A DNA stretch of 64,000 bases from Paenibacillus herberti (GTDB lineage: Bacteria; Bacillota; Bacilli; Paenibacillales; Paenibacillaceae): NCBI RefSeq assembly GCF_002233675.1, contig NZ_NMUQ01000001.1:2148063-2212062 (forward strand), given 5' to 3'. A model generated the notes under the pieces. It ran no database searches. It was not told where the DNA came from and was given only the letters and a program-made list of their open reading frames with translations. Position numbers and translations under genes: made by a program. The stretch's first letter is position 1, and each line of letters opens with the position of its first letter. Shown one piece after another: positions 24,359 to 34,600 of this stretch.

Positions 24359-25158
24359 TGAATATATTTACAATGAATACAACAACTCATTCGCTAAACT
24401 CGCTTTTCCGGAAACGAATCGGCTGGGACGATATGAGTGCATTGACCTTTGAACATCTTGGCCCTTTGCTCGAGGCTACAGCGCTGGCATTCCCTTTTGA
24501 GAATCTGCGCATAATTGCACGGTCAAGCGAGCCGCTTACGACGGAAAATCTCATTGATAAACTGCTGAAGCGCGGAGAAGGCGGGTTATGTTATGAGCTC
24601 AATTCGATGCTGTACTTTTTCCTTGCCGAAAATGGCTTTGACGTCCTTATGACAAGGGGGATTGTCTACAATCATCAAACAGGCCGTTATCCGCCTGCAG
24701 GCAGGACGCATATCGCCGTTCTTTTAATACATGAAGGAAATCAGTATATTGTGGACACAGGCTTTGGCATAAATCTTGCGCTTCGCCCTGTGCCTCTGAC
24801 AGGAGAAGAAGTCTCCTCCTGGAACGGCGAATTCCGGCTTCGCCGCGAACAGACTGACTATGGCGACTTCGTATATGAGAAAAAGCTGGCGGGCAGAGAT
24901 CAGGACTGGCTACTCGGTTATGCCTTTGACTCCACGTTGAAGCTGACAACCCTGGATGAGCCCCGCGAGGTACAGCAGATCATCGAGCAACATCCAGAAT
25001 CTCCTTTTAATAAGGAGCCGCTTGCAACAAGGCTTACCCGCACCGGAACCATGACGCTAACCCGACAATCATTCACTCAGTGGACCGATGGGCAAATGGA
25101 GAAGACTCCGCTGAATGAGACGGAATACAGGGAACGTTTAAGTTTGTTCGGGCTTTAA
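24358..25158 (+). CDS. Arylamine N-acetyltransferase
   Basis: Transfers acetyl (or other acyl) groups from CoA to arylamines and hydrazines in the cytoplasm. 266 residues. The catalytic triad is complete: Cys78 in RGEGGLCYELN, His118 in GRTHIAVLL and Asp133 in YIVDTGFG. The start overlaps the EamA stop by one base (TAATG). Homologues detoxify aromatic amines or acylate amines in rifamycin-type biosynthesis; no biosynthetic genes are adjacent, so detoxification together with the coupled exporter is the simpler reading. Confidence 0.93.
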   Translation: MNIFTMNTTTHSLNSLFRKRIGWDDMSALTFEHLGPLLEATALAFPFENLRIIARSSEPLTTENLIDKLLKRGEGGLCYELNSMLYFFLAENGFDVLMTRGIVYNHQTGRYPPAGRTHIAVLLIHEGNQYIVDTGFGINLALRPVPLTGEEVSSWNGEFRLRREQTDYGDFVYEKKLAGRDQDWLLGYAFDSTLKLTTLDEPREVQQIIEQHPESPFNKEPLATRLTRTGTMTLTRQSFTQWTDGQMEKTPLNETEYRERLSLFGL

Positions 25159-25174
25159 TCCCGAAATTCAGTGC

Positions 25175-26089
25175 TTATTTCTTCACAGTGATGATTACAT
25201 TTCCTTTTTTATGTCCTGCGTCTACGTACCTGTGAGCCTCGCGAACTTGTTCCAATGAATAACGATTATCGATAACCGCATTGATCTCTCCCGCTTCTAT
25301 TAGCTCCTTAAGAAAAATCAAATCCTGCGCGGTCGTTGTTACGATTCCTTGCCCTTCAACCGAGACGAAGGAACCATTCGGAGCCAATGCTTTCTGGCAT
25401 TTGGCTTTTGTGGTCTTTCCGACGGCATCAAAAATAAGATCGTAACGCATCTTCTGATCCGTAAAATCTTCTGTTGTGTAGTCAATAACCTGATCCGCTC
25501 CCAGAGATTTCACCAATTCAGCATTCGCAGCACTGCATACCCCGGTAACTTCAGCACCGTAATACTTGGCCAGCTGCACCGCTAACGTTCCTACCGACCC
25601 GGAAGCTCCATATATAAGCACTTTATGTCCGTGGCGAACCTTTCCTTTCCGTAGAAAATACAGGGCTGTCGTCCCGCCAAAAGGAATGGCTGCCGCTTCC
25701 TCATACGTCATATTCATCGGCTTCAAGGCCAATGCCGAGTCCTCAGGCAGACAGCTGTACTCGGCATGAGCGCCAAAACGCATGCCATTCAAGGCAAAAA
25801 CGGAATCACCTTTTTTGAAGCGCTTTACGTCCTTGCCGACTGCCTCCACCTCTCCCGCCAATTCCGTGCCTAGAATGGGATTCCGTGGTTTTCTGATGCC
25901 TAGAAACAATCGCATAGGAATCCAGTATAAAAAAGGACTTCTACAACCGCGAACTCTGCAGTCTCCTGTACTGACGGTTGTTGCATGAACCTTCACCAGC
26001 ACTTCATTGTTTTTCGGCGTTGGTTTTTCGACCTCTTTCAGCTGCAGAACATCCGGTGAGCCGTATTTCGTACATATGATTGCTTTCAT
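25175..26089 (-). CDS. Zinc-free MDR oxidoreductase (quinone reductase-like)
   Basis: 304 residues of the medium-chain dehydrogenase/reductase superfamily. There is a GroES-like N-terminus ([23 protein letters not shown]), a Rossmann domain with [16 protein letters not shown], then DLIFDAVGK and a C-terminal [18 protein letters not shown]. The structural zinc cysteines are absent, as in quinone oxidoreductase/enoyl reductase-like members. NADPH-dependent reduction of quinones or enones is the likely chemistry. GGAGG precedes the ATG. It lies 82 bases after the LAL regulator in the same direction and may be co-transcribed with it. Confidence 0.9.
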   Translation of the reverse strand: MKAIICTKYGSPDVLQLKEVEKPTPKNNEVLVKVHATTVSTGDCRVRGCRSPFLYWIPMRLFLGIRKPRNPILGTELAGEVEAVGKDVKRFKKGDSVFALNGMRFGAHAEYSCLPEDSALALKPMNMTYEEAAAIPFGGTTALYFLRKGKVRHGHKVLIYGASGSVGTLAVQLAKYYGAEVTGVCSAANAELVKSLGADQVIDYTTEDFTDQKMRYDLIFDAVGKTTKAKCQKALAPNGSFVSVEGQGIVTTTAQDLIFLKELIEAGEINAVIDNRYSLEQVREAHRYVDAGHKKGNVIITVKK

Positions 26090-26170
26090 GAGTTTCCTCC
26101 AGCCTCAGTTTGCAATCAGTATAACTTTCATGAGCTCCCTTTCTACAGCTACTAAAGTATGGTTTAACCT

Positions 26171-28894
26171 TCACAACAGGCCATATTTGCGGGCGCGCGC
26201 CACCGCTTCGGTTCGCCGTTTGACCTGCAACTTTTCAAAAATAACCCGATTATGCCCTTTTACCGTAGTCAACGCAATGAACAACTGCTCGCTGATTTCA
26301 AGGTTGGAAAGCCCTTGGGCGATGAGCCGCAGCACTTCCAGCTCCCGCCCGCTTAACGGCTCCAGCAGCAGCTCATCAACATGAGTCGACTGTGCCTCCA
26401 ACCAGCTCTCGCCCTGCTGCCGAGTCAGTTGCTTCTCCGTTCTGCTCTCGCTCTGCTGCTGAGTCGGCTGCGCTCCCAATCGGTCCTCGCTCTGCTGCTC
26501 CGCATCAAATACACCTAGCAGCTCCTCGATATAATCCGACTGCATTCCGCCAGCTGCGGCTTCTTGCAGCAGCTGGCGCATCGGAGCGCCTTCATCGACA
26601 AAAAGACGTTTATAACCGCCAGGCTCACCCAACATCAGCGAAGCTCGGAGCGCTTTCAACGCCTTCGGCTTATCGCCCAGCACATACAACACAACGGCCA
26701 GCGCCACGTTGACCTTGAGAAGCTCATCCTGCAATTCCTTTGCTTCTAATTCGCTTCTCAATGCCACTAGAATTTCCGCCGCTGCGAAATGATCTCCCGC
26801 CGCAACATAAACACAAGCCTCGCTTAGCCGAAGCTCATGCTCGCTAGCGAGAATGGCAGCCGCAACAAGATCGCCATGCTGCAGCAGCACCCTAATTTTT
26901 ACACTTGCAATAGCAGGCAATTGATGAGCAAAATGATGTCGGTGTGCAGAATTCTCCGCTTTCGCTACAAGGGCTGCCGCATCGATGATCTTCCCCTTAG
27001 CGAGCTTCAATCTTGCCAGCAGCAGCTCCGCCGCTACGACGCGGTCGGTGTGCTCCAGCTGACGAGCCAACTGGATACTCATCCCAGCATGCTGCATAGC
27101 GGTATCCAAGTCGTTCCATTCATAGTGAATCCGCGCCAAGCCAAAATAGGCTTCACACGCAGCCGGTAGCGGCGGAGTTCCTGCCAGCTCCAGTACCGAG
27201 CGGTATGTATCCGCCGCTTCAAAAGGCTGATTATCCCCTTCTTGTAATTGTCCTAAGCCAAGCATAGCCATAACAGAGATTACAGCATGTCCGATCCTCT
27301 GACTGCTGGAAAGCGCTTCGGCATAGGCTCTGCCGGCTTCCACCCGATCTCCCTGAAGCTGATGAGCATATCCCATCGTCCAAGTTGTCGCCGTGCGAAC
27401 AGGCAGGTTGTCGGGGGATAGATAGTGCAAGGCACGACGAGACTCAGTCAGAATCGTTGAGGCTTGATGTCTGCTAACGGCCAGCGTTGCTCGTATAGAA
27501 GCACAATGCCCAATCAGATCTCTGCCCTTCGCGTCCTGCATGCTGCTCTGCAAAACGCGCTCGGCAGCTTGCAACTTTGATTCAACACCCGATAGGCCGC
27601 CCGTCATGAGCAATGCGGAAGCATGCATCACCCATAAAACAGGTCTGCGGTCCAGCTCTACTTTGGAAAGTGACTCCAACCACTTTACAACGGGGGTTAT
27701 TTCGCCGCGAAAGGGCAAAAACAGGCCCTCGCCTTCCGCCAAGCGGGCAGCGCGTTCTATATCCTCGGCAAGGACCGCGTGATGAAACGCTTCTACTTCC
27801 AGCCCGTTTTTTTCGTACCATTGACTGGCAAGGATGTGGAGTTCAGCTATTTCTCGACCGCCTTCCCCCATTCTGGCCTGCAGCCGTTGTCGCAGCATTT
27901 CCGCAAAAAGATGATGATAACGATACCAGCGCCGCTCATTATCTAGCGGAACCAGAAATAAATTGGCGCGTTCCAGCTCCTCCAGCATTGCTTGCCCTGA
28001 CGTAGGAAAAGCCCCTTGCTGATCCTGAACGATCGCTTCACATAACGATCCGCATATCCGATCGAGAATCGATGTACGCAGCAAAAAAGTCTGAACAAAC
28101 TCGGATTGCTGCTTCAATACCTCTTCAAGCAAATAATCGGCGAGGTAGGGATGACTTCCGGTAAAAGATTGCATATACCCAGAAACGCCCGTTTGCCCTT
28201 GCATGGAGAGCGCAGCTAGCTGCAAAGCAGCAACCCAACCTTCTGTACGAAGCTGTAGCAGAGTAATATCTTCCGCTGCAACGGATTCCAAACCCATCGC
28301 TTCCCTGAAAAAAACGGTCGTCTCGTCATTCGTGAATCGCAAATGCTCCACACCAAGCTCATTCAATAGATTTCCTGCACGCAGCCGAGCAAGCGGAAAT
28401 CCCGGCTTCTCTCGGGTGGCAATGATCAGATGCATCTGCGCCGGCATATGCGTCAACAAAAAAACGATCACGGCATCAATCTCTTCGGAATCAATCCGAT
28501 GGTAATCGTCAAGGACAAGCAAAAATTTATGCGGGACTTCAGCAAGCTTTTGCATCATAAGGGACATGATCGGCTCAATTGGCAGCGGTTGACCAGCTTG
28601 AAGCGCCCCTATACTCAGTTCCACAGGAATCGATTGAAACGCTGCACACATATAAGAGAGGAAACGCGCAGGTTCATTATCCCTTTCGTCAAGCGACAGC
28701 CATGCGCTCGGAAGTCCGTAATCGGCGACCCATCCGCTTACAAGCGTTGTTTTACCAAAACCCGCAGGAGCTGTAATCAGTGTCAATTTGCCATCCAGTC
28801 CCTCGCTCAGTCTCTGGAACAGCTGAGGACGAGAAATTGTTTTTGGCCGCACCGTAGGAATATATAACTTCGTTGGTATTAGAGGGACGGACAT
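26171..28894 (-). CDS. Large ATP-binding LuxR-family (LAL / MalT-like) regulator
   Basis: About 907 residues (ATG 28894 chosen; ATG 28909 has no ribosome site). Order of parts: P-loop GFGKTTLV near residue 45; Walker [11 protein letters not shown] near 125; STAND ATPase arm to about 390; TPR-like helical repeats to about 770; then a Gln/Glu-rich linker containing three 13-residue tandem repeats; then a LuxR helix-turn-helix (residues about 845-905, [18 protein letters not shown]). MalT relatives are inducer- and ATP-dependent activators. The only downstream gene in the same direction is the MDR oxidoreductase, the obvious candidate target. The inducer is unknown. Confidence 0.92.
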   Translation of the reverse strand: MSVPLIPTKLYIPTVRPKTISRPQLFQRLSEGLDGKLTLITAPAGFGKTTLVSGWVADYGLPSAWLSLDERDNEPARFLSYMCAAFQSIPVELSIGALQAGQPLPIEPIMSLMMQKLAEVPHKFLLVLDDYHRIDSEEIDAVIVFLLTHMPAQMHLIIATREKPGFPLARLRAGNLLNELGVEHLRFTNDETTVFFREAMGLESVAAEDITLLQLRTEGWVAALQLAALSMQGQTGVSGYMQSFTGSHPYLADYLLEEVLKQQSEFVQTFLLRTSILDRICGSLCEAIVQDQQGAFPTSGQAMLEELERANLFLVPLDNERRWYRYHHLFAEMLRQRLQARMGEGGREIAELHILASQWYEKNGLEVEAFHHAVLAEDIERAARLAEGEGLFLPFRGEITPVVKWLESLSKVELDRRPVLWVMHASALLMTGGLSGVESKLQAAERVLQSSMQDAKGRDLIGHCASIRATLAVSRHQASTILTESRRALHYLSPDNLPVRTATTWTMGYAHQLQGDRVEAGRAYAEALSSSQRIGHAVISVMAMLGLGQLQEGDNQPFEAADTYRSVLELAGTPPLPAACEAYFGLARIHYEWNDLDTAMQHAGMSIQLARQLEHTDRVVAAELLLARLKLAKGKIIDAAALVAKAENSAHRHHFAHQLPAIASVKIRVLLQHGDLVAAAILASEHELRLSEACVYVAAGDHFAAAEILVALRSELEAKELQDELLKVNVALAVVLYVLGDKPKALKALRASLMLGEPGGYKRLFVDEGAPMRQLLQEAAAGGMQSDYIEELLGVFDAEQQSEDRLGAQPTQQQSESRTEKQLTRQQGESWLEAQSTHVDELLLEPLSGRELEVLRLIAQGLSNLEISEQLFIALTTVKGHNRVIFEKLQVKRRTEAVARARKYGLL

Positions 28895-28996
28895 ATAGAT
28901 GACCACCATTCTGCGCTGTCCATGACAGCTTATAGTGAACTATGTTATACAGTTTGACAGATCGACCATCGTTCCCTTCCCCGCATTATCCACACA

Positions 28997-29038
28997 CAAA
29001 AAAACTCAACCCGGCTTAATAAAGCAGCACGGATTGAG
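28997..29038 (-). terminator. Terminator after the second solute-binding protein
   Basis: On the minus strand CTCAATCCG...GCTT-TATT-AAGC...GGGTTGAG forms an interrupted stem followed by TTTTTTTG. It ends the 38611-29054 cluster. Confidence 0.85.
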
Positions 29039-29053
29039 CAGGTATAAGTTCGA

Positions 29054-30433
29054 TTATTCCTCCAAATACAGAGTAACTTTATTTTGAATGGATTTAGCGG
29101 CATCCTCAGCCGACTTCTGGCCTTCAAAAAACGGCGCCGTTTCCTCCTTTATAATGGTTTCAATTTTAGGATCAATGGTGCCGGAGCGTTTTAGATCCGC
29201 TAAAAGCCCTTTTGTCATCTCAACATCCTCAGCAGTCGGTTTGAACGCGCCTTCCGTCTGCTCCAACGCTTTGACTTGCCCGTCTACCGCTTTTTTATTG
29301 ATTGGCAGTCCGCCTAGCTCCCGTGACGACTGCATTTCTTCCGAAAGCAAGAACTGCAGGAACTTCCAAGCAGCCTCTTTCTTTTCGGACTTATTATTAA
29401 TGGAAAGCAGAATAGTTGGCTTAAAAGAATTTCCCTCGGCCGAGCCACTTTTGGGCGGGGAAAAGATTTGCGATTGATCAAACATCATTTGTCCTAGCGA
29501 AACCGAAGAAATATCCATAAAGGCAGAAGAGATAAAGGCTTCCTTACGGCTCAATTTCTCGCCGATTTTCACAGCCTTAGATACGCCTCCTGTCATCTCG
29601 GGCTCCTGGAATATTTTCTGGTCATAGAATGATTTGATTTGGTTCAGCAGGTCAATAAACGCCTTGTCTTCAAAACTTGCTTTTTTGTCGCTCAAATTAA
29701 TGAACTTCTCCGCTTCGGCGCTAACGCGGTCGAGCAGAAGCATATCCACAGGCATCCACTGCACGACAGGGTCTCCGCCCGCCTTCGCAAGCTCGCCCAT
29801 CTTTTCCCCGAACTGATCCCATGTCCAAGCTTTTGGATCCAGGTTCATCCCCTCAATCCGCTCTTTATTGCCGAACCAAAGACCGGTGGAGACGCCAGGC
29901 GTGATTGTGTACAGCTTATCCTTATATTTCAGACTGTCGAACACATTTATGTAATAATCCTCTGCGTTAAGCTTCCTCATATAGTCCGTCAAGTCGGCCA
30001 ACAGGCCTTTATCCGCATATTTGCTATAGGCCAGTGTATCCACCGCGATAATATCGGAGGCGTTTCCGTTCATTAGCTCCGCGTTAACGGTTGTTACATG
30101 CTTCTCAATGGCGGCAGGGTCGTAGCCGCCGCGAATGGACATTCTACCCGTACCATCCTGAGGGACGATATGCGACTCTTTAATTTGAATGTCAATGTCC
30201 AGATTTGCCGCCTCGAACTTCTCTTCGGCCTGCTGCAAGAAACGGTTCGTTGAGACGACCGACATCGTGATGGCCTGTTTCCCTCCGGAACCGGGGTCAG
30301 ACGTGTTTTTTTGTTCATTGGCAGCCGTGTTCCCTCCGGTGGATCCTACGCTGGATGAACATGCCGAAAGCGCAAGAAGCGCTGCACTTGAACCTACGAA
30401 TATACCTCTTTTGCTCCAAGTTTTTACGTTCAT
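29054..30433 (-). CDS. Extracellular solute-binding lipoprotein, paralogue 2 of the hybrid cluster
   Basis: 459 residues. Signal peptide with lipobox LSAC (Cys about 25), a Ser/Asn-rich linker, then a CUT1-type (SBP_bac_1) binding domain, with TMSVVSTNRFLQQAEEKFEAAN at the start and KPTILLSINNKSEKKEAAWKFLQFLLS in the conserved hinge region. It is clearly homologous along its length to the protein at 30615 (shared patterns HVTTVNAELMNGNASD, DTLAYSKYADKGLLA). It ends the gene cluster and has its own promoter in the 181-base gap upstream, whose operator matches the cluster's first promoter. The ligand is unknown; a carbohydrate or a peptide-like molecule are both possible. Confidence 0.88.
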   Translation of the reverse strand: MNVKTWSKRGIFVGSSAALLALSACSSSVGSTGGNTAANEQKNTSDPGSGGKQAITMSVVSTNRFLQQAEEKFEAANLDIDIQIKESHIVPQDGTGRMSIRGGYDPAAIEKHVTTVNAELMNGNASDIIAVDTLAYSKYADKGLLADLTDYMRKLNAEDYYINVFDSLKYKDKLYTITPGVSTGLWFGNKERIEGMNLDPKAWTWDQFGEKMGELAKAGGDPVVQWMPVDMLLLDRVSAEAEKFINLSDKKASFEDKAFIDLLNQIKSFYDQKIFQEPEMTGGVSKAVKIGEKLSRKEAFISSAFMDISSVSLGQMMFDQSQIFSPPKSGSAEGNSFKPTILLSINNKSEKKEAAWKFLQFLLSEEMQSSRELGGLPINKKAVDGQVKALEQTEGAFKPTAEDVEMTKGLLADLKRSGTIDPKIETIIKEETAPFFEGQKSAEDAAKSIQNKVTLYLEE

Positions 30434-30486
30434 ATATGCCCCATCCTTTCATTCTTTAACTGAAATTCAATTGAGTCCCTGGAGCT

Positions 30487-30537
30487 ATTCTAGCGAATGA
30501 TTACGGTATAAAGATGAAAGCATTGTGGGAAATTGTG
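30487..30537 (-). promoter_or_regulatory. Promoter B of the hybrid cluster (second binding protein)
   Basis: On the minus strand a -10 box TAGAAT (30492-30487) lies 28 bp downstream of CACAATTTCCCACAATG (30537-30521). The same 17-mer, with one change, lies 28 bp from a -10 box at 38644-38694 before the response-regulator gene. The poor -35 sequence fits activator dependence. Confidence 0.65.
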
Positions 30538-30614
30538 GTGATGCATGATCCGCGCCAAAATGGAAAAAACCGGATCGCGAACAATTGTCCACAGCCGGCT
30601 TTCTCCTATAAGAA

Positions 30615-32012
30615 CTATTCTTCCATGTATAGAGTCACTTTGTTTTGCAGAGACTTGACAACGTCCTCGGCAGATTTTTCACCTTTAAAGAACAACGCCG
30701 TTTCTTCCTTCACAATATCGTTGATCTTAGGCTCGATACCGCCAAAACGCTGCATCTTCGGCACAATTTCTTTAGCTTTTTCGGCTAGTTCCGGCGTTAA
30801 CGGGTTTTCTCCCGCCTTTGTCATAGCGTCGATTTGGGATTCCGCCGCTTTTTTGTTGACAGGCAGCCCTCCGAGATCCGGCGCGGTCTGCATTTCCTCC
30901 GACAGGAGGAATTGGAGGAAATCCCAGGCTCCATCTTTATTTTTCGACTTTTCGTTCATCGCGAGCAGCATGCCGGCTGTAAACGAGCTTCCCTTGCTGC
31001 CATCCTCGGTAGGTGGAACAAACAGTTCCGGCTTTTCAAACACCATCTGACCGAAGTTAAGCGAATCAAACCGCTGAAGCTTCAAATTAATAAAAGCTTC
31101 TTTCATTTTCATGCTTTCGCCCATTTTGATCGCTTTGCCCACGCCTCCAGCTGTCTGCTGGGGCTCCTGGATAATCTTGTTGTCAAAATAAGCTTTAATT
31201 TCATTCAACAAAGCGATGAATTCAGGAGTGTCGAAGCCGGCTTTCTTTTCATTCCAATTAATATACTGTTCCAGGTTTTCCCCGATTCGATCGCTAAGCA
31301 GCATCTCCGGCGGAGTGTACCCCATGATAGGATCACCGCCTTTTTTGGCAAGCTCGCCCAGCTTTTCGGAAAATTGCGCCCAGGTCCATGAATTCGGATC
31401 AAGCTTTAAGTCCTTGATGCGATCCGTATTGCCAAACCATTGGTTCGTCACTACGTTTGGAGCAATGGCATAAAGGCCGTCCTTGTATTTGAGCGCATCG
31501 AAAATATTCATGTAGTAGTCTTCTTCATTAAAACCTTTTTCTTTATTCATATAGGCCTGCAGATTGGCGAGCAGCTTTTTATCCGCATATTTGGCATAGG
31601 CTAGCGTGTCCACCATAATGAGGTCAGAGGCGTTCCCGTTCATCAGCTCCGCGTTTACTGTTGCCACATGTTTCTCAACCGCTACCGGATCGTATCCGAA
31701 CGCGTACATCGTCATCGATCCCGCTTGTTGTTGCGGAGGAACGTAGGACTGTTTCAGCTCGATTTTAACGCCTGGATTAGCGGCTTCATACTTCTCTTTC
31801 GCAAGCTCCAGAAAACGGTTGGATGTGACGACCGACACGGTAATGACTTTTGAACCCGATTCGTTTCCGCCGGAGTTCTGCTCTCCGCTTGTGCCATTGT
31901 TCGAGGAACCGGAAGCCGGTGTGTTTGCACCGGAGCTGCAAGCCGACAAAGCAATTAAACTCGCCATAAAACATAGGGCCAATCCTTTTTTTCTATTCGC
32001 TTTAATGTTCAA
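30615..32012 (-). CDS. Extracellular solute-binding lipoprotein, paralogue 1 of the hybrid cluster
   Basis: 465 residues from a TTG start with AAAGGATGA six bases upstream; that start lies inside the end of the upstream gene (11-base overlap). The frame is open further upstream, but those residues are antisense of no recognisable signal. Signal peptide KKGLALCFMASLIALSAC with lipobox Cys, then a Gly/Ser/Asn linker and a CUT1-type binding domain. Strongly similar to the 29054 protein. Its position after two permeases, a HlyD protein and a MacB-core protein is unusual: normally the binding protein precedes the permeases. Confidence 0.88.
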   Translation of the reverse strand: MNIKANRKKGLALCFMASLIALSACSSGANTPASGSSNNGTSGEQNSGGNESGSKVITVSVVTSNRFLELAKEKYEAANPGVKIELKQSYVPPQQQAGSMTMYAFGYDPVAVEKHVATVNAELMNGNASDLIMVDTLAYAKYADKKLLANLQAYMNKEKGFNEEDYYMNIFDALKYKDGLYAIAPNVVTNQWFGNTDRIKDLKLDPNSWTWAQFSEKLGELAKKGGDPIMGYTPPEMLLSDRIGENLEQYINWNEKKAGFDTPEFIALLNEIKAYFDNKIIQEPQQTAGGVGKAIKMGESMKMKEAFINLKLQRFDSLNFGQMVFEKPELFVPPTEDGSKGSSFTAGMLLAMNEKSKNKDGAWDFLQFLLSEEMQTAPDLGGLPVNKKAAESQIDAMTKAGENPLTPELAEKAKEIVPKMQRFGGIEPKINDIVKEETALFFKGEKSAEDVVKSLQNKVTLYMEE

Positions 32013-33378
32013 AATAATCATCCTTTCGATTCGGTTGTGGATAAGCCGCTGCGAACAAGCAAAATCCGAATAGCGTGATCCACAAACTAGGAGAAATAAA
32101 CTGCGGCAGTCCGACAAGCAATAGCGCCAAACCAAGCGCCAAATAACACACGGCGATACAGTAGAACAAACGGATAAAGCGGTCCCTCAGCGGTAGCGCA
32201 ATCATGCGCCATTCGCGAATTCCGAGCAGGAATAAGGGCAGACCGAGCAGCAGACCAGACGTTGTAACGATCGGAATATAAGAATTAAGCCTGTTCTCCA
32301 TCAATTGATAGGGAAGAATTTGCGAGAAGAAAGGTGGCTGCTCCTGCCAATGCTGGAACAACTTCTGTCTGAAAAAGCTTAAATCGATCCATCGGTCAGG
32401 AATAAATTCAGCCGGGATAAAAGGTGAGAACCGGGCGAGCAGCACCAGACCGCCTGTGCTGACCCCAATTGCAATGAATGCCAGTACTTGCTTCAGCATA
32501 TACGGCCTTTCCCGTTTCATTACTTCGTCGGAATCCCCGACCTGCAGCGCTGACTTCATCCGGCTGTATGTGCTGCCGGCTACCCTGCGCATCCACATCA
32601 AGCCCAGCACAAGGACGATTAAACCCATAAGTGCCGGAAGCAGGCGGGGCAGCTGCTGGATCAGCCGGAAGCTTTTTTCGCCTATGGCGACCTTATACTC
32701 ATTCATAGGCAGCTTAAGATTCCTCAGCGTTGTATTTACTTCCAACTCACCGATTAACAGCGCATCCCCGGACGCCTCGAGCAGAATCGTTCCTACCCGC
32801 GATTCCGGGCTTAAAGCGGTAAACATGCTTGATGGCAGGAGAGCCTCCGGTTTAACGCCTTTGGTCATCCATTCCATCAAGCTGTCCTCGGAACGATAAA
32901 TGCCGATGATCCGAAGCTTCGTGTTCTGAATGGATATTTCTTTGCCTAGCACATCCGTTGATCCGAACAGGTATTCGGCCAGCCTGTCGCTTATGACAAC
33001 GACCTGATCCCTTCTTTCCATGGAACCTTCCGAAATCATGCTGCCTCTGTCCAGCAAAATGGACGTAAAATCGGTGAAATTTCCCCCGATCCCAGCAGCC
33101 TCGACCTCCATTTGCCGATTGCCAGCCTTTAAGGAAAGTTTGCCTTTCATGGAATAGGCGGCGCTTCCTTTCCAGGCCTCAATCAACTTGTTTGCTTCTT
33201 TGTCGGTAAATCCGGCAGTCCCGCTTGGGCCGGGGACGGAACCCGCTTTAAGAGAAAATCGTTCGGAGCCGACCGTTCCGCCCGACTGCTGCCATGCCAT
33301 GACGGCGGCTTCGGAAAACACGCTGCTGAAGCTCATCAGCAGCATGCCGATGGCCACCAGAAAGGTAGCTAAGCGCAT
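32002..33378 (-). CDS. MacB periplasmic-core-like membrane protein without ATPase domain
   Basis: 458 residues from ATG 33378 (GGAG eight bases upstream; a GTG at 33387 overlaps the previous stop). One N-terminal helix (about 4-24) is followed by an extracytoplasmic domain of about 220 residues with MacB-core features: VVVISDRLAEYLFGSTDVLGKEISIQN and a following IIGIYRSED strand. Then about five hydrophobic helices (LLPALMGLIVLVLGLMWM, MLKQVLAFIAIGVSTGGLVLL, TSGLLLGLPLFLLG, YCIAVCYLALGLALLLVG, LWITLFGFCLFAAAYP). Canonical MacB/FtsX permeases have three helices after the core. No MacB-type ATPase is adjacent. It follows a HlyD/MacA-type adaptor, its expected partner. Confidence 0.75.
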   Translation of the reverse strand: MRLATFLVAIGMLLMSFSSVFSEAAVMAWQQSGGTVGSERFSLKAGSVPGPSGTAGFTDKEANKLIEAWKGSAAYSMKGKLSLKAGNRQMEVEAAGIGGNFTDFTSILLDRGSMISEGSMERRDQVVVISDRLAEYLFGSTDVLGKEISIQNTKLRIIGIYRSEDSLMEWMTKGVKPEALLPSSMFTALSPESRVGTILLEASGDALLIGELEVNTTLRNLKLPMNEYKVAIGEKSFRLIQQLPRLLPALMGLIVLVLGLMWMRRVAGSTYSRMKSALQVGDSDEVMKRERPYMLKQVLAFIAIGVSTGGLVLLARFSPFIPAEFIPDRWIDLSFFRQKLFQHWQEQPPFFSQILPYQLMENRLNSYIPIVTTSGLLLGLPLFLLGIREWRMIALPLRDRFIRLFYCIAVCYLALGLALLLVGLPQFISPSLWITLFGFCLFAAAYPQPNRKDDYFEH

Positions 33379-33383
33379 TGTCC

Positions 33384-34586
33384 TCACTCCGATCCGTTGT
33401 CCTCTTCGTTGGATACCAATACCCTTTTGCCCGCCTCGACCGGTTTATTGCTGGAGGTGACGACAAAATCGGCCGGGCTGACTCCTTCTTTGACCTCCGT
33501 AAATTCGGCATCAGAGCTCTCGATGGTCAGCTTTACTTTGCGAATGTAGTACTCCTTGCCAAGCGAGCCTTCTTTTTCGGAGACAACATAGACAAATTTG
33601 CCGTCTTCATTGCTTTCCCGAATGGCGCTGTTTGGAACGAGGATTTTCGCGTCCTCCTCCGACTCTGCCTTTTTCGACCATTCAAAATCCCCTGCCTCAC
33701 CTCCTTGAAGCCTCTTGTCTTTAATGACTGCGACAATCTCTTTTCCGTTGGTGTTTTCCTGCTGCCCTCCGCCTGGTGAGTTCTGCCCGTCCCCCTGTTT
33801 GTCAGGTTTTTTCGTATCAATGGACTTGATTTTAACCTCGATTTTGGCATCATTCAGACTTGGAAACTTAATGTTAATACTGTCTCCGACTTTCAAATAC
33901 TTCGCTTGTTCATTGGTTACATCCGCTTTGAATTCCAAGCTTGTCGCCGCCTTTTTGAGACTGACAACGGCCGTGCCGGGAGCGACAGTTGCTCCGACTG
34001 CGGCAAGAACTTCGGTGACTGTGCCTTCCTCGGAAGAGGTCAGCACCGAATACTCGCTGATTTCCTCCCGCAGCCGGTCGATTTTGCGTTTTTGAGCGTC
34101 CAGATCAAGCTGGGCACTCTCCATGTCGCGCCTAATTCCGGCAGCCAGTTTGTCGTCAAAAATCAGCTTTGCTTCTTTGTAGCTAGTTTGCAGCTTTTCC
34201 AGAGCAATCCCCTGCTTCTTATAGTTCAGCTGCTCCGTCTCAATCTGCTCTTCCGTATCCGACGTATCGAAGCGAACGAGCACCTGGCCCTTTTTGACTT
34301 TGTCGTCTACTTTCACTTCCACTTCTTCCACAGGCCATGAACCGTATTCCGACATCACTTTGACCTCTTCCGCCGTTTCCACCGTGCCGGAACCGTTAAC
34401 TTTATAGGTCAAGCCGCCGAAAGACGGCCGTTCGGCCGAAACTCTAGGCAGAGAGTATTCAAGAATGGTATTGGAAAATAGCGTCAGCACCAGCATCATC
34501 AAAATAAAGGCGATAATGATTCCGCCTGTTTTTCTCTTTTTTGACTTGCCGGAGGATCTCTCTTCAGTTGGGACTGCTGCTTCCAT
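33384..34586 (-). CDS. HlyD/MacA-type membrane-fusion adaptor protein
   Basis: 400 residues. A basic cytoplasmic N-terminus (GKSKKRK), one membrane helix (about 23-43), then an outward-facing adaptor: split lipoyl domain (VEVKVDDKVKKGQVLVRFDTSD and TSSEEGTVTEVLAAVGATVAPG), an alpha-helical hairpin between them (about 110-180), beta-barrel (VTNEQAKYLKVGDSINIKFPS) with a Gly/Asn/Gln-rich insertion, and a membrane-proximal domain. Similar to YknX, which works with the YknYZ MacB-type exporter in B. subtilis. AAAGGAG precedes the ATG. Here it sits between CUT1 importer permeases and a MacB-core protein, all on one transcript. Confidence 0.85.
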   Translation of the reverse strand: MEAAVPTEERSSGKSKKRKTGGIIIAFILMMLVLTLFSNTILEYSLPRVSAERPSFGGLTYKVNGSGTVETAEEVKVMSEYGSWPVEEVEVKVDDKVKKGQVLVRFDTSDTEEQIETEQLNYKKQGIALEKLQTSYKEAKLIFDDKLAAGIRRDMESAQLDLDAQKRKIDRLREEISEYSVLTSSEEGTVTEVLAAVGATVAPGTAVVSLKKAATSLEFKADVTNEQAKYLKVGDSINIKFPSLNDAKIEVKIKSIDTKKPDKQGDGQNSPGGGQQENTNGKEIVAVIKDKRLQGGEAGDFEWSKKAESEEDAKILVPNSAIRESNEDGKFVYVVSEKEGSLGKEYYIRKVKLTIESSDAEFTEVKEGVSPADFVVTSSNKPVEAGKRVLVSNEEDNGSE

Positions 34587-34600
34587 ATCGATTCTCCTTT

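Noticed and set aside
30540-30600. Hairpin GATCCG / CGGATC between the two binding-protein genes of the hybrid cluster
   Set aside because: The stem is six base pairs with an 18-base loop and no proper T-run after it, so I do not treat it as a terminator.
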